Source of the DNA: JBLXBZ01 sp048265185
GTDB lineage: Bacteria; Pseudomonadota; Alphaproteobacteria; Rhizobiales; Stappiaceae
Length of the DNA stretch: 6,516 bases
Direction of reading: 5' to 3'
Assembly (NCBI GenBank): GCA_048265185.1
Contig: JBLXBZ010000026.1
Span: 1-6,516, forward strand
Each line of letters opens with the position of its first letter. The stretch's first letter is position 1. The notes below the pieces were generated by a model. The model saw nothing but the letters and a program-made list of their open reading frames with translations. It searched no databases and was not told where the DNA came from. Positions 1-6,415 of the stretch are shown here, piece by piece. Both the position numbers and the translations under genes were made by a program.

Positions 1-141
1 AGCAATGCTGTCCTCGCCCTTCAGACCGTCCAGCACGATCCTGATCTTCTCTTCAGCCGAATACTGTTTGCGCGTGGCCCGACGGATGTCTTTGACAACC
101 TTCTCGCCGTGGCCTCGCTTTGTTCCCGGTTTCTGTCTCAT
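1..141 (-). CDS. IS3-family transposase OrfA, N-terminal 47 codons (3' end outside window)
   Basis: Translating from ATG at 139-141 gives a protein starting MRQKPGTKRGHGEKVVKDIR and continuing through RKQYSAEEKIRIVLDGLKGE to the window edge. I recognise this as the N-terminus of IS3-family OrfA proteins, which carry a helix-turn-helix of the HTH_Tnp_1 type that binds the IS ends. In intact elements OrfA overlaps OrfB, the DDE integrase, and a programmed -1 frameshift makes the OrfAB transposase; that part lies to the left and is not visible. The start is supported by an AAGGAG ribosome-binding site five bases upstream (minus strand, about 147-152). No stop or frameshift occurs in the visible part. 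The element has inserted into fic in the same orientation as the host gene. Confidence 0.88.
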   Translation of the reverse strand, partial: MRQKPGTKRGHGEKVVKDIRRATRKQYSAEEKIRIVLDGLKGEDSIA

Positions 142-226
142 CTCCACTCCTTGGTGGTTACGATGCGCCAGAAACCCTCTCTTATCAAATCCCCCTAAAC
201 TGTCCCAGTGGCGCTGACGTCAGACA
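1..226 (-). mobile_element. Left end of an IS3-family insertion sequence (partial, runs off the window)
   Basis: Identified by its orfA (1-141, minus strand) and by the way it breaks the fic reading frame. The IS leader lies at 142 to about 222. Fic similarity stops at Arg-Phe (codons 226-231), after which the minus strand reads GTCTGACGTCAGCGCC. IS3-family termini usually begin with TG, so the outer end is either at 222 (TGACGTCAG...) or at about 226 (TGTCTGACG...). I cannot choose between them because the other end and the target duplication are outside the window. An 8-bp palindrome TGACGTCA sits at 215-222. Presence of an IS is confident; the exact boundary is not. Confidence 0.8.
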
Positions 227-762
227 AAGCGCGGCACCGCGCCAGGGCTGGGAGGGATATGCCTGCCAACCTGAACATACCGATTTCGAAGTTCTCTAGG
301 GACAAACGGCACCTTTTCACGAGTTTCGGGGTCCTCAACTGTGAGCAGGTCTTTTGGCAGCAGTTCACAAAAATTATTATGCAACGCTATGATGGCCTCA
401 GGAGCCGTTGTGGGCATTGTCATGCCCCCCTCATCAATCCATTTTTGAACGGTGATGTGCGCCTTGGCTTCAAGCTGAAGATCCCGTTTCTTCGGATCGG
501 CGCTGTAGTCACCGCGTAGGGCGCGCTCGATATCTATGGGATGCGTGTTGCGCCCTTCAATCAAGTTTGAATAGTAGCAGTTCATTGAGCGCACGAGGTC
601 CGCTAGGGCAACGGCCACTGATTCTGGCAAGCTACTGCGAAACGCAGCCGATTTTTCCGCCAGCTCCAGGGAAAGATCGTTCAGCCCCCCACGATCTGGC
701 GAGCCCTCCGACACCATCAGGGGCTCGAAAAGTCCTATGCTTTCACCATCATCTTGTGACAT
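220..762 (-). pseudogene. fic: Fic-family AMP-transferase, class II (N-terminal inhibitory helix), truncated by IS insertion
   Basis: Fic proteins usually transfer AMP onto target proteins through a conserved HPFx(D/E)GNGRxxR loop. This frame encodes only the part before that loop. Visible landmarks are the typical N-terminal region, the stretch MNCYYSNLIEG that contains the inhibitory motif SxxxEG (S65 to G70 counted from the start used here), DYSADPKKRDLQLEAKAH, and RYVQVGRHIPPSPGAVPRF. After that Phe the frame enters the IS and stops after one more codon. About 180 residues remain, against roughly 370-390 for full relatives as I recall them. The catalytic loop is therefore missing and the product should be inactive. 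I chose ATG 760-762 because a TAGGA/AGGTTAGGA purine tract lies just upstream. The longer start at 801 adds 13 residues that do not look Fic-like and has no ribosome-binding site. Class II Fic proteins restrain themselves through the SxxxE(G/N) helix, so no separate antitoxin gene is needed and none is seen. Confidence 0.85.
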
Positions 763-860
763 ATTCCTAACCTGTATTCTGGCCGCTTTTCCAGCCAACA
801 TGAATAATAAATATTTCTACACAAAATCATATAGTTAGTGAGATTAAAAGCTGGAAGTAG
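763..860 (-). promoter_or_regulatory. AT-rich leader upstream of fic, probable promoter region
   Basis: The stretch from about 795 to 850 is much richer in A and T than the flanking DNA (minus strand contains TATATGATTTTGTG and ATATTTATTATTC). It lies directly 5' of fic, after a run of decayed sequence with no live upstream gene, so a fic promoter here is expected. No pair of -35 and -10 boxes with good spacing stands out; the best -10-like string is TATATGAT. The ribosome-binding site for the preferred fic start (minus strand TTAGGAAT) is at its proximal end, about 763-771. Confidence 0.3.
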
Positions 861-905
861 GCCGCCACTTTGGCCGGTTATTTGGCCGGATAGGAAGATG
901 GCGGC
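861..905. repeat. Inverted repeat GCCGCCA/TGGCGGC enclosing a 9-bp direct repeat
   Basis: GCCGCCA at 861-867 and TGGCGGC at 899-905 are perfect 7-bp inverted arms. Between them TTTGGCCGG occurs twice, at 869-877 and 881-889, with a 12-bp period, and each copy contains the palindrome GGCCGG/CCGGCC core. The block lies exactly between the end of the ruined relaxase and the fic promoter region. Repeated GGCCGG-type words remind me of the multiple terminal repeats of IS21-family elements, so this could be the scar of an excised or decayed insertion, but no istA/istB sequence is present. It could equally be an operator for fic. The repeats are certain; their function is not. Confidence 0.5.
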
Positions 906-931
906 TAACCATGCAGGCCAGCCCCCAGAGA

Positions 932-1412
932 TCAGAGACCCAGTGGGCGAGACGCAAGCTCGTTTTCAACGTTGCGCATGACCATCGGGCTAGAGCATAG
1001 ACTTCACCGCGATAGTCCACGGCAACAACGCCGCGCCGATCCCCGCACGCTAGGGTGTAGCCCTTCTCAGCGAGAGCGTTCTACAAGGATTCGGCGGCGT
1101 CGGCGGCTTGCTAGACATCCCGGAAAACCGCTTTGATCAACCTCGGGTCAGCATTGGCGCGCTTAGCTTGCTGCCACTCGGCCAAGGTGAAGTTCAACGG
1201 ATTGCTTGTCGCGCGATTTAGAATGCCCTTCGGATCGCCCAGCCATGTTCGAGATACGCCCCTTCATCCGCGTCCTGAAACCGGCCCCAGACGGTGGCGT
1301 AATTCCGAATGATGTAGAGCTGATTTTCCGCTAATTTGGCTTGTCTTGCAACACATTTCGCCGCACAAGCTCTTTGCGGGGGATCGGCCATGACCATAAT
1401 GAAGCCCGACAA
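932..1412 (-). pseudogene. Decayed relaxase/mobilization nuclease (second, different subfamily), frameshifted and with internal stops
   Basis: Three minus-strand frames join into one recognisable relaxase segment. The first, to 1218, ends near AYLEHGW. The second begins around 1240 with DPKGILNRATSNPLNFTLAE, then WQQAKRANADPRLIKAVFRD, and later GYTLACGDRRGVVAVDYRGE followed by VYALARW. The third, from about 979 to 932, reads MRNVENELASRPLG. The pattern YLEHGW...NPLNFTLAEWQQAKR...GDRRG.VAVD.RGEVYALARW is what I know from PF03432-type relaxases of alphaproteobacteria. Disruptions seen are a frameshift near 1240, TAG codons at 1111-1113 and 1081-1083 (the first probably an original Trp), and a frameshift near 980. 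VWGRF about 12 residues before YLEHGW may be a remnant of the HAHxVWxRI metal motif, with an internal deletion. The protein is non-functional. It is unrelated in detail to the intact relaxase at 3645-5837, so it records an older mobilization module. Confidence 0.72.
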
Positions 1413-1507
1413 TACGATAACGCACTATCTGCGCTGAACCACGAGCCGAGTTTTCGGAATCTGGCAGGCAACGTATTTGTCACGAAGGCCAACCAGTCTG
1501 GTTTTCC
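1413..1507. other. Gap downstream of virD4; short palindrome only
   Basis: No gene is supported here. AACCAGTCTGGTT at 1491-1503 is a perfect 6-bp palindrome with a single central base, just past the virD4 stop. The one-base centre and lack of a T-run on the minus strand make it a poor intrinsic terminator for virD4. TGGCAGG at 1462-1468 resembles the nic-like word near mobC (see findings). The upstream end of the ruined relaxase may reach into this gap but is no longer recognisable. Confidence 0.4.
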
Positions 1508-3526
1508 CTAATCGCCCGGCGCCGCCTTTGAAGGAATATCAGACGATGAGAAATCAGCCGTCTTCACCAAATCAGAAAGCAAGGATTTAGCGGCCGCTTG
1601 CGAACGCCTCAAACGCTCCCGGTTCTCGGGGCTGTCGGTTGCGCGGGAAAAATCAACTTCCTGCGCAGCCTTTCGGTACGTCACAGAACGCCTCCGCCGC
1701 TTCATCTTGCTCTGCAACTCAGCCACACGCCCGACGTCAGCCAGCTTGTCTTTCGCCTTCGATTGCAACTTGCCTTTTAATGCGTTCCCCGCACTCAGAT
1801 CAGCCGCTTTCGCCTCGCAATCTTCTATCAAGCCGTCAGTCGGAAATTGGTAGTTATCGGCCGCCGAATTATATTCCGGGTAAGGCGGCTCTCCCGCCTG
1901 ACTTTCAAAAAGCGGGCGCAAATATCGATCCTCATAATATTTGATCCGCTTCGCCCGGATCGGCATATCCGCGTCCACAACGATGATGACGTCATCTTTG
2001 GGCAATCTGCGCGCTTCGTCATCGGGGAGCAAAGGCTTTTCTTCAGTCCGCTCGCTCACATTGACGCCGTTGAAAGGACCACGCCCAATGGTGCGGGACT
2101 TACTGACCACGCGGCGCGTTGTCACACCAACCGCTTGCGACAAGTCAGAAACCGTTTTTTCTTCAGAAGGCGTCAAATAGAGCTTAATGCCCGCGCCACC
2201 TTGTAGGGATAGACGAACGTTTTGACCGTAGATCTCATCCAAAGCGGGGATGGTTTGCGTCACGATAGCCAGATTGCCGCCGTAGCTGCGCAGCGTCTTG
2301 ATGCTCTCCGCCACAATCGGCATTTTTCCAAGCCGGTCGAACTCGTCAAGCATAATGAGGATCGGATAAGGCTCGTCTGCGCCAGGTTCTCCCGCCCCTT
2401 GGATAGAGGCGATCAGATCGGAGAAAAAAAGGCGAATTAAAGGGGCGATCGATGGTATGTCGTCTGGTGGAACGACCAAATAGACCGTTTGCGGCGTCTT
2501 ACGAAAACTGACGAATTCAAAATCACTTTCATCGGTCAAAGCGCAAATTCGCGGATTGGACCAAGCGCCAAGTCCCGTGCTGTTTAAAACGGAAACATAG
2601 GCGGAAAGCGTTCGCTCCGTGGTGTTCGCCAGTTTATTGAACATGATTTTCGTCGCCGGATCTTTTGCCTCGCGGGCATAAAACGCGTATTGCACCTTCG
2701 GCTCACCACCTTGAACCGCATAGCGATAAACCTCGCCAAGAGTAACCTTGCTTTTCTCATAGGCGTACATGCCGCAAGCGATGAAAATATCGATTGCGCC
2801 CGGAAGAAACTCCTCTGCCCCCTGCCCTTTAGGCTGTAAAAAAAGCGTGGCGATCTTTTGAAGCTCCAACATACGCTGCGCCGGGTTTTCCATGCGGGCG
2901 ACACGCGCAAGCGGATTATAGCTATGGGACGATTGGGACCAATCCGTCGGCGCGAAGCGATAAACGATGTCGCCTTGCGATTTGCGATGCCTCGCAGTCT
3001 TCTCGAAGTTCTCCCCTTTAACATCGAGAACCACCGCGCTGCCCTTGTAGGTCAGGAGATTAGGGATAACGAAGCCGACGCCTTTCCCGCGCCCGGTCGG
3101 CGCGACCAGAAGACAGTGCGGGTGCTCGGCTGACACGATGAAGGGTTTCTTGGAGCCAGGCTTTCCCGGCTTTCCCAAGACAAAACCAAGGCCGGGATTT
3201 GAGAAGAATTTTCTGCGCTTCATATCACGTTTGGTTTGCCAGCGGGTGCGGCCCAAACGGGTTAGATCTTCCGAGACAACCTTGCCGCCAAGGACCAAGC
3301 CAGCGAAAACAAAGACCACCATTATGACATTGATAATGACATAAGCGCGCGGATCCGCAGCTTTGATCCCGGCGTAATTTTGAAGGATAAAAAGAAAATC
3401 CGCGTCGCCAAGCCCAAACCTGTATTGAGCATAACCGCTGGCGAAAACATATCCGATCAAAAATGAAAACAAGGCGATCAAAAAAACGCCGGCGAGTTGA
3501 CGAATTTTTCCCTCAAAATTTCCCAT
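1508..3526 (-). CDS. virD4: VirD4/TraG-type type IV coupling protein (T4CP ATPase)
   Basis: Inner-membrane hexameric ATPase that links the relaxosome to the type IV secretion channel and helps drive DNA export. The 672 residues are normal for the family. Residues about 11-32 and 62-80 are hydrophobic and form the two N-terminal membrane segments. The Walker A region is APTGRGKGVGFVIPNLL (142-158, Lys148), followed by the family hallmark VVLDVKGENF (165-174). Walker B is ILIMLDEFDRLG (389-400, Asp394-Glu395), and IVTQTIPALDEIYG (421-434) carries the downstream Gln motif. Residues 540-672 form a charged, Lys/Arg-rich tail (KRRRRS at 609-614) that may contact substrates. ATG at 3524-3526 is supported by AGGGAG seven bases upstream. 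It follows the relaxase on the same strand after 118 bp, so it may share the mobC-relaxase transcript. I see no channel (virB) genes in the window. The annotation is confident; the symbol follows the family. Confidence 0.95.
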   Translation of the reverse strand: MGNFEGKIRQLAGVFLIALFSFLIGYVFASGYAQYRFGLGDADFLFILQNYAGIKAADPRAYVIINVIMVVFVFAGLVLGGKVVSEDLTRLGRTRWQTKRDMKRRKFFSNPGLGFVLGKPGKPGSKKPFIVSAEHPHCLLVAPTGRGKGVGFVIPNLLTYKGSAVVLDVKGENFEKTARHRKSQGDIVYRFAPTDWSQSSHSYNPLARVARMENPAQRMLELQKIATLFLQPKGQGAEEFLPGAIDIFIACGMYAYEKSKVTLGEVYRYAVQGGEPKVQYAFYAREAKDPATKIMFNKLANTTERTLSAYVSVLNSTGLGAWSNPRICALTDESDFEFVSFRKTPQTVYLVVPPDDIPSIAPLIRLFFSDLIASIQGAGEPGADEPYPILIMLDEFDRLGKMPIVAESIKTLRSYGGNLAIVTQTIPALDEIYGQNVRLSLQGGAGIKLYLTPSEEKTVSDLSQAVGVTTRRVVSKSRTIGRGPFNGVNVSERTEEKPLLPDDEARRLPKDDVIIVVDADMPIRAKRIKYYEDRYLRPLFESQAGEPPYPEYNSAADNYQFPTDGLIEDCEAKAADLSAGNALKGKLQSKAKDKLADVGRVAELQSKMKRRRRSVTYRKAAQEVDFSRATDSPENRERLRRSQAAAKSLLSDLVKTADFSSSDIPSKAAPGD

Positions 3527-3528
3527 AC

Positions 3529-3538
3529 GGGAGCTCCC
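3529..3538 (-). promoter_or_regulatory. virD4 ribosome-binding site embedded in a perfect 10-bp palindrome
   Basis: GGGAGCTCCC at 3529-3538 is a perfect palindrome. The virD4 Shine-Dalgarno AGGGAG (minus strand, 3534-3539) takes up half of it, seven bases before the ATG. With no loop it cannot fold as a simple hairpin in one RNA, but as DNA it could be a protein-binding site, and the two halves could compete for pairing with other parts of the leader. The ribosome-binding role is clear; any regulatory role is inference. Confidence 0.55.
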
Positions 3539-3609
3539 TAACGCCGAACATAAAATTTAAGCCCACACAATCTTCGCCCGGGCCCACGCCTCGCCCACCC
3601 CACCTCCAT
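3538..3609 (-). CDS. Possible 23-codon leader ORF ahead of virD4
   Basis: In the 118-bp gap between the relaxase and virD4, ATG at 3607-3609 opens a frame (MEVGWARRGPGRRLCGLKFY then VRR) whose TAG at 3538-3540 touches the virD4 Shine-Dalgarno. Such a placement could couple virD4 translation to the leader. Against it, no good ribosome-binding site precedes the ATG, and the strong GGAGGT string (3602-3607) overlaps its own second and third codons. That string might instead serve a GTG at about 3596-3600, also only a 13-codon frame. The peptide resembles nothing I know, and a chance ORF in GC-rich DNA is at least as likely. Confidence 0.15.
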   Translation of the reverse strand: MEVGWARRGPGRRLCGLKFYVRR

Positions 3610-3644
3610 AAGAAAATAATTTCCGGACGTTTCCCTATTCAAAA

Positions 3645-5837
3645 TCAATCCCAATCATGACCACGCTGTTCAGCGCCGCGTTCTTCTCGCCGCCCCTCAT
3701 GCTCATGATGAGCCGCCGCCGCGTTATGGCGCGCAATGACTTGGCTATGATCCCGGCCAAACTGCTCGTCGGCTTTAAGATAGGCCGCCGCAAAATCATG
3801 CGACTGGGCCGCGCCTAGACCCGCAACCTTGACCGCCTCCCCCCGCTGCATGGCGGAGACGGCTTCAGCGCCAAGTGATTTCTCAACGGCTTCTGTAAGC
3901 CGTTTGCTCTCGTCATTGGTGAGTGTGACTTTGGTCGCCAGCGCCTTCGCTTCTTCCAGAGCGAGAACCTGTTCGCGCCTCATGTCAAGCTGATCGACAT
4001 CGGCTCCGAACTCACGGCGAAGGCCAAGAGTTTCTTCAACACGATCATAGTACACGGCGGTTTGCTCCTGCGCTTTCGTCAGTCCCGCCTCCGTGGAAAG
4101 GTCATAGCCATGCTCGCGAGCCACGGCGCGAATATCCCGCTCCACCCATTGCGCTTCAAGAGCTGAATTCTGCGCCGTCACCTCAATGCGTGCGGCAAGT
4201 TCATTGGCCTCGATACCCGACCCCTCCAATGCGCGCGTAAGGTTTTCAGGCGAACGATCTTTCAAAGCCAACGCCAGATCGTTCGCGGTTTCAGGTGAAT
4301 AAATACTGTCCCCGGCCGGCTCATTCAGCGAATAGGAATGATCCCCCAGCGGCTGCAACTCCTGCACATCTTTCAAAATGGCGTTTAAACGCTGATCCAT
4401 TTCAGGGCGCGCCTTCGCCGGAGCTTCCCGAATCTGTTGATCAATCTGAAGCAGCGTATCGCGCATGGCGCTCAATCGCGCCGCAAAATCATGTTGCTCA
4501 TTCTCGATTATTTGACTTTCGAACGCCATTGCATTCGCTCCTTTTGTCTCAAGGGTTTCACCATTTGCAAGAGATTGCGCGGCGCGATTGAGCGCATCTG
4601 CTAGCGCCAGATAACCAAATCGGTCAGCAAGTTGACCTATTGCCCGATAGTCATTGGCGAAAGCTGCAATCCGCCGTCCAGCGTAGTCGACGCTTTCCTG
4701 TTTGAAGCGCTGTTCAGATCCATAATCGCCTGACGAACCCTCCGGATTAAGGGCGGACGATCCAGCGGAGCGCGCGACCTCGGCGAATGCGTCGAAAAGC
4801 CGTTGTCCCCAAGGATTCTTGCCGCCAGCGTCAGTCTCAAACCGGCTGACGCCGGCGCCATCCAACCCGGCTCTGTCGGGAGTAGCTATTTCCCAGATGT
4901 TACGATTAGCGGAGATAAAATTGCCTTGGCGGTCCTGAACCTCCACCGATTGCTCGCCTTTATGGACAATCCGGACACGTTCATCTGGTTGTGGCCTCGC
5001 CTGCTCAACGGCTTCCGCCAACCCCTTGCCCCATATGGTTCTCTCGCCATTTTTCGTTTCGATTCTCAGGTAATAAGACTGGGCTTCATCGAGATTATGT
5101 TGGTAATGGTCCACTCCACTGCCCAGATACCTTCCCTCCATGCCGATAGGCTTTTCGCGCTGATCAGGCTCAAGACCGCGCGAAAACCGGCTGGTGTTAA
5201 CCATTTCAAGACCAACCTCCCGCCCCCATTCAACCATAGCGTCTTTGAAACAGTCATAGGTGAACTCTCCATTCTTCGCGAAATAGAACAGCTCACCCTC
5301 GGCGTTGCGACGATCAACGATAATGTGAGCATGCGGATGCTCTCGGTCGGTATGAACCCCAACGGCATAGTCCCAACGCCCAACCCCCTGCCCTAGCAAT
5401 TCCTCAGTAACGCCCCTCGTCACCGCTATAACCTTTTCAATATCGGCTCCCTTCGGAAACGACATGATAAGGTGCATGGTGTTGCCCTTCTCAACCCTGC
5501 CGCGCCAGCCCTCGCTCCATTCCGTGGCAAGCTGGGAAACCTGCCGGGTTGAAAGCTCACGCCCACCATCATGCCGAAAACTCGAATCGATGATGTGGTC
5601 AGCCTTGCCGAGCACATAGTTCATTTGCGCCTTTAATTCAGATCGCGTGAAGGTTCCGCCCGTACGGACAATCTTGAACACCGCCTGCGGCGGCCCGCTC
5701 GGCCGAACATTCGCAGAGATGCGTCTGGCGGAGGCAATGCCATCGCCAGCCTTTTTGTGAAGCCGTCGGAGCCAACGTTCGTCATCGAACGTTGCAATCC
5801 CCCCTCCCACATGAGCAGGACGAACCGCCACGTTCAT
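3645..5837 (-). CDS. VirD2-like relaxase (MOBP-type mobilization nuclease)
   Basis: Nicks one strand at oriT, stays covalently bound to the 5' end through a tyrosine, and is carried with the strand into the recipient. Motif I is probably QMNYVLGKAD (71-80) with catalytic Tyr74. The core strand MHLIMSFPKGAD lies at 121-132. Motif III is HTDREHPHAHIIVDRRN (162-178), with His162, His169 and His171 as the metal ligands and Asp164. The nuclease domain therefore occupies about residues 50-220. The remaining 500 residues are a long, mostly helical extension without a primase or helicase motif that I can recognise, ending in a His/Glu/Arg-rich tail (about 704-727) that could be the secretion signal. 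At 730 residues it is a full-length relaxase. ATG at 5835-5837 overlaps the mobC stop as ATGA. There is no strong Shine-Dalgarno of its own, so translation is probably coupled to mobC. No stops or frameshifts are seen. Confidence 0.93.
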   Translation of the reverse strand: MNVAVRPAHVGGGIATFDDERWLRRLHKKAGDGIASARRISANVRPSGPPQAVFKIVRTGGTFTRSELKAQMNYVLGKADHIIDSSFRHDGGRELSTRQVSQLATEWSEGWRGRVEKGNTMHLIMSFPKGADIEKVIAVTRGVTEELLGQGVGRWDYAVGVHTDREHPHAHIIVDRRNAEGELFYFAKNGEFTYDCFKDAMVEWGREVGLEMVNTSRFSRGLEPDQREKPIGMEGRYLGSGVDHYQHNLDEAQSYYLRIETKNGERTIWGKGLAEAVEQARPQPDERVRIVHKGEQSVEVQDRQGNFISANRNIWEIATPDRAGLDGAGVSRFETDAGGKNPWGQRLFDAFAEVARSAGSSALNPEGSSGDYGSEQRFKQESVDYAGRRIAAFANDYRAIGQLADRFGYLALADALNRAAQSLANGETLETKGANAMAFESQIIENEQHDFAARLSAMRDTLLQIDQQIREAPAKARPEMDQRLNAILKDVQELQPLGDHSYSLNEPAGDSIYSPETANDLALALKDRSPENLTRALEGSGIEANELAARIEVTAQNSALEAQWVERDIRAVAREHGYDLSTEAGLTKAQEQTAVYYDRVEETLGLRREFGADVDQLDMRREQVLALEEAKALATKVTLTNDESKRLTEAVEKSLGAEAVSAMQRGEAVKVAGLGAAQSHDFAAAYLKADEQFGRDHSQVIARHNAAAAHHEHEGRREERGAEQRGHDWD

Positions 5838-6415
5838 TTATCTACGCTCTGCAGAAGGTGCTCGATCATGACTTTACGGCGGCGGGCTTTGGTCACGATA
5901 ATACGCCCCACCGTAGAAGAAACTTCGGCCAACTCGTCGCGCATGGCGACAATCGAGACCAGATCTTCCTCCGAAATCTCGCCCCTACCAATCACTAAAG
6001 CGCGCCGATTAGCATGATAAACGAGCTGATTGAGATTGGTTCCAACGCGTTTCACTTCGCGCATGAGCTCTTTGGCGGCCTCAACCAGAGCTTCATCAGG
6101 ATCGAAAAAGCCGCTTGCCCGCCGCAAAGCGATTTTGGCGCATGAGGCTCGGGTGACGCCAAGGCGCCCGGCCAAAACGTCAAGCGCATGCAATTCATCG
6201 ACGGCAAGACGCACCGAAAAGACCTTCGTTTCAGCCCGCGAACGCTCATCACCACGTTGTTTAGCGGCGAATTGCTGAATCGCACGACGAGAAACGCCAT
6301 AGATCCGAGCCAATTCGGCCGTCGAAATATTCTTCGCCAGATCGGCGGCGAGACGGCGCTTGTCCTCTTGGGACAAGCGCCGTTGCGAGGCAAGCTGAGA
6401 TGGCGAAGTATACAT
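5834..6415 (-). CDS. mobC: MobC-family relaxosome accessory protein with N-terminal helix-turn-helix
   Basis: MobC proteins bind oriT, help open the duplex at nic and aid the relaxase; many also repress their own operon. The 193 residues divide into three parts. Residues about 14-52 look like a helix-turn-helix (LSQEDKRRLAADLAKN then STAELARIYGVSRRAIQQF). Residues 64-103 look like a ribbon-helix-helix (strand KVFSVRL, helix DELHALDVLAGRLG, helix ASCAKIALRRASGFF). Residues 118-137 hold the MobC signature, MREVKRVGTNLNQLVYHANR. The rest is helical with a basic ARRRK patch at 177-181. ATG at 6413-6415 has AGGAA seven bases upstream (6423-6427), within the nic-like site. The stop overlaps the relaxase start by four bases. 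Ordinary MobC proteins are often shorter (I recall 100-160 residues), the extra length here being the N-terminal HTH. Confidence 0.9.
   Translation of the reverse strand: MYTSPSQLASQRRLSQEDKRRLAADLAKNISTAELARIYGVSRRAIQQFAAKQRGDERSRAETKVFSVRLAVDELHALDVLAGRLGVTRASCAKIALRRASGFFDPDEALVEAAKELMREVKRVGTNLNQLVYHANRRALVIGRGEISEEDLVSIVAMRDELAEVSSTVGRIIVTKARRRKVMIEHLLQSVDK

Noticed and set aside
763..801. Upstream ATG (799-801) as the fic start
   Set aside because: No Shine-Dalgarno before it and the extra 13 residues do not resemble Fic N-termini; ATG 760-762 has a purine-rich site.
1218..1412. A 64-codon minus-strand frame (TTG start) as an independent small gene
   Set aside because: Its end, AYLEHGW, continues into relaxase sequence in another frame, and no ribosome-binding site was seen; it is part of the ruined relaxase.
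1491..1503. AACCAGTCTGGTT as the terminator of virD4
   Set aside because: A one-base loop and no T-run on the minus strand; the T-run lies on the plus strand, where no gene ends.
3580..3612. GGGCCCGGGC-rich stretch as an intrinsic terminator between relaxase and virD4
   Set aside because: The overlapping palindromes give no stable stem with loop, and no U-run follows on the minus strand.
4803..5396. A 197-codon plus-strand frame inside the relaxase
   Set aside because: Antisense to a clearly conserved relaxase; no recognisable domain, so a shadow of GC-biased coding DNA. The same applies to the other plus-strand frames in the window.
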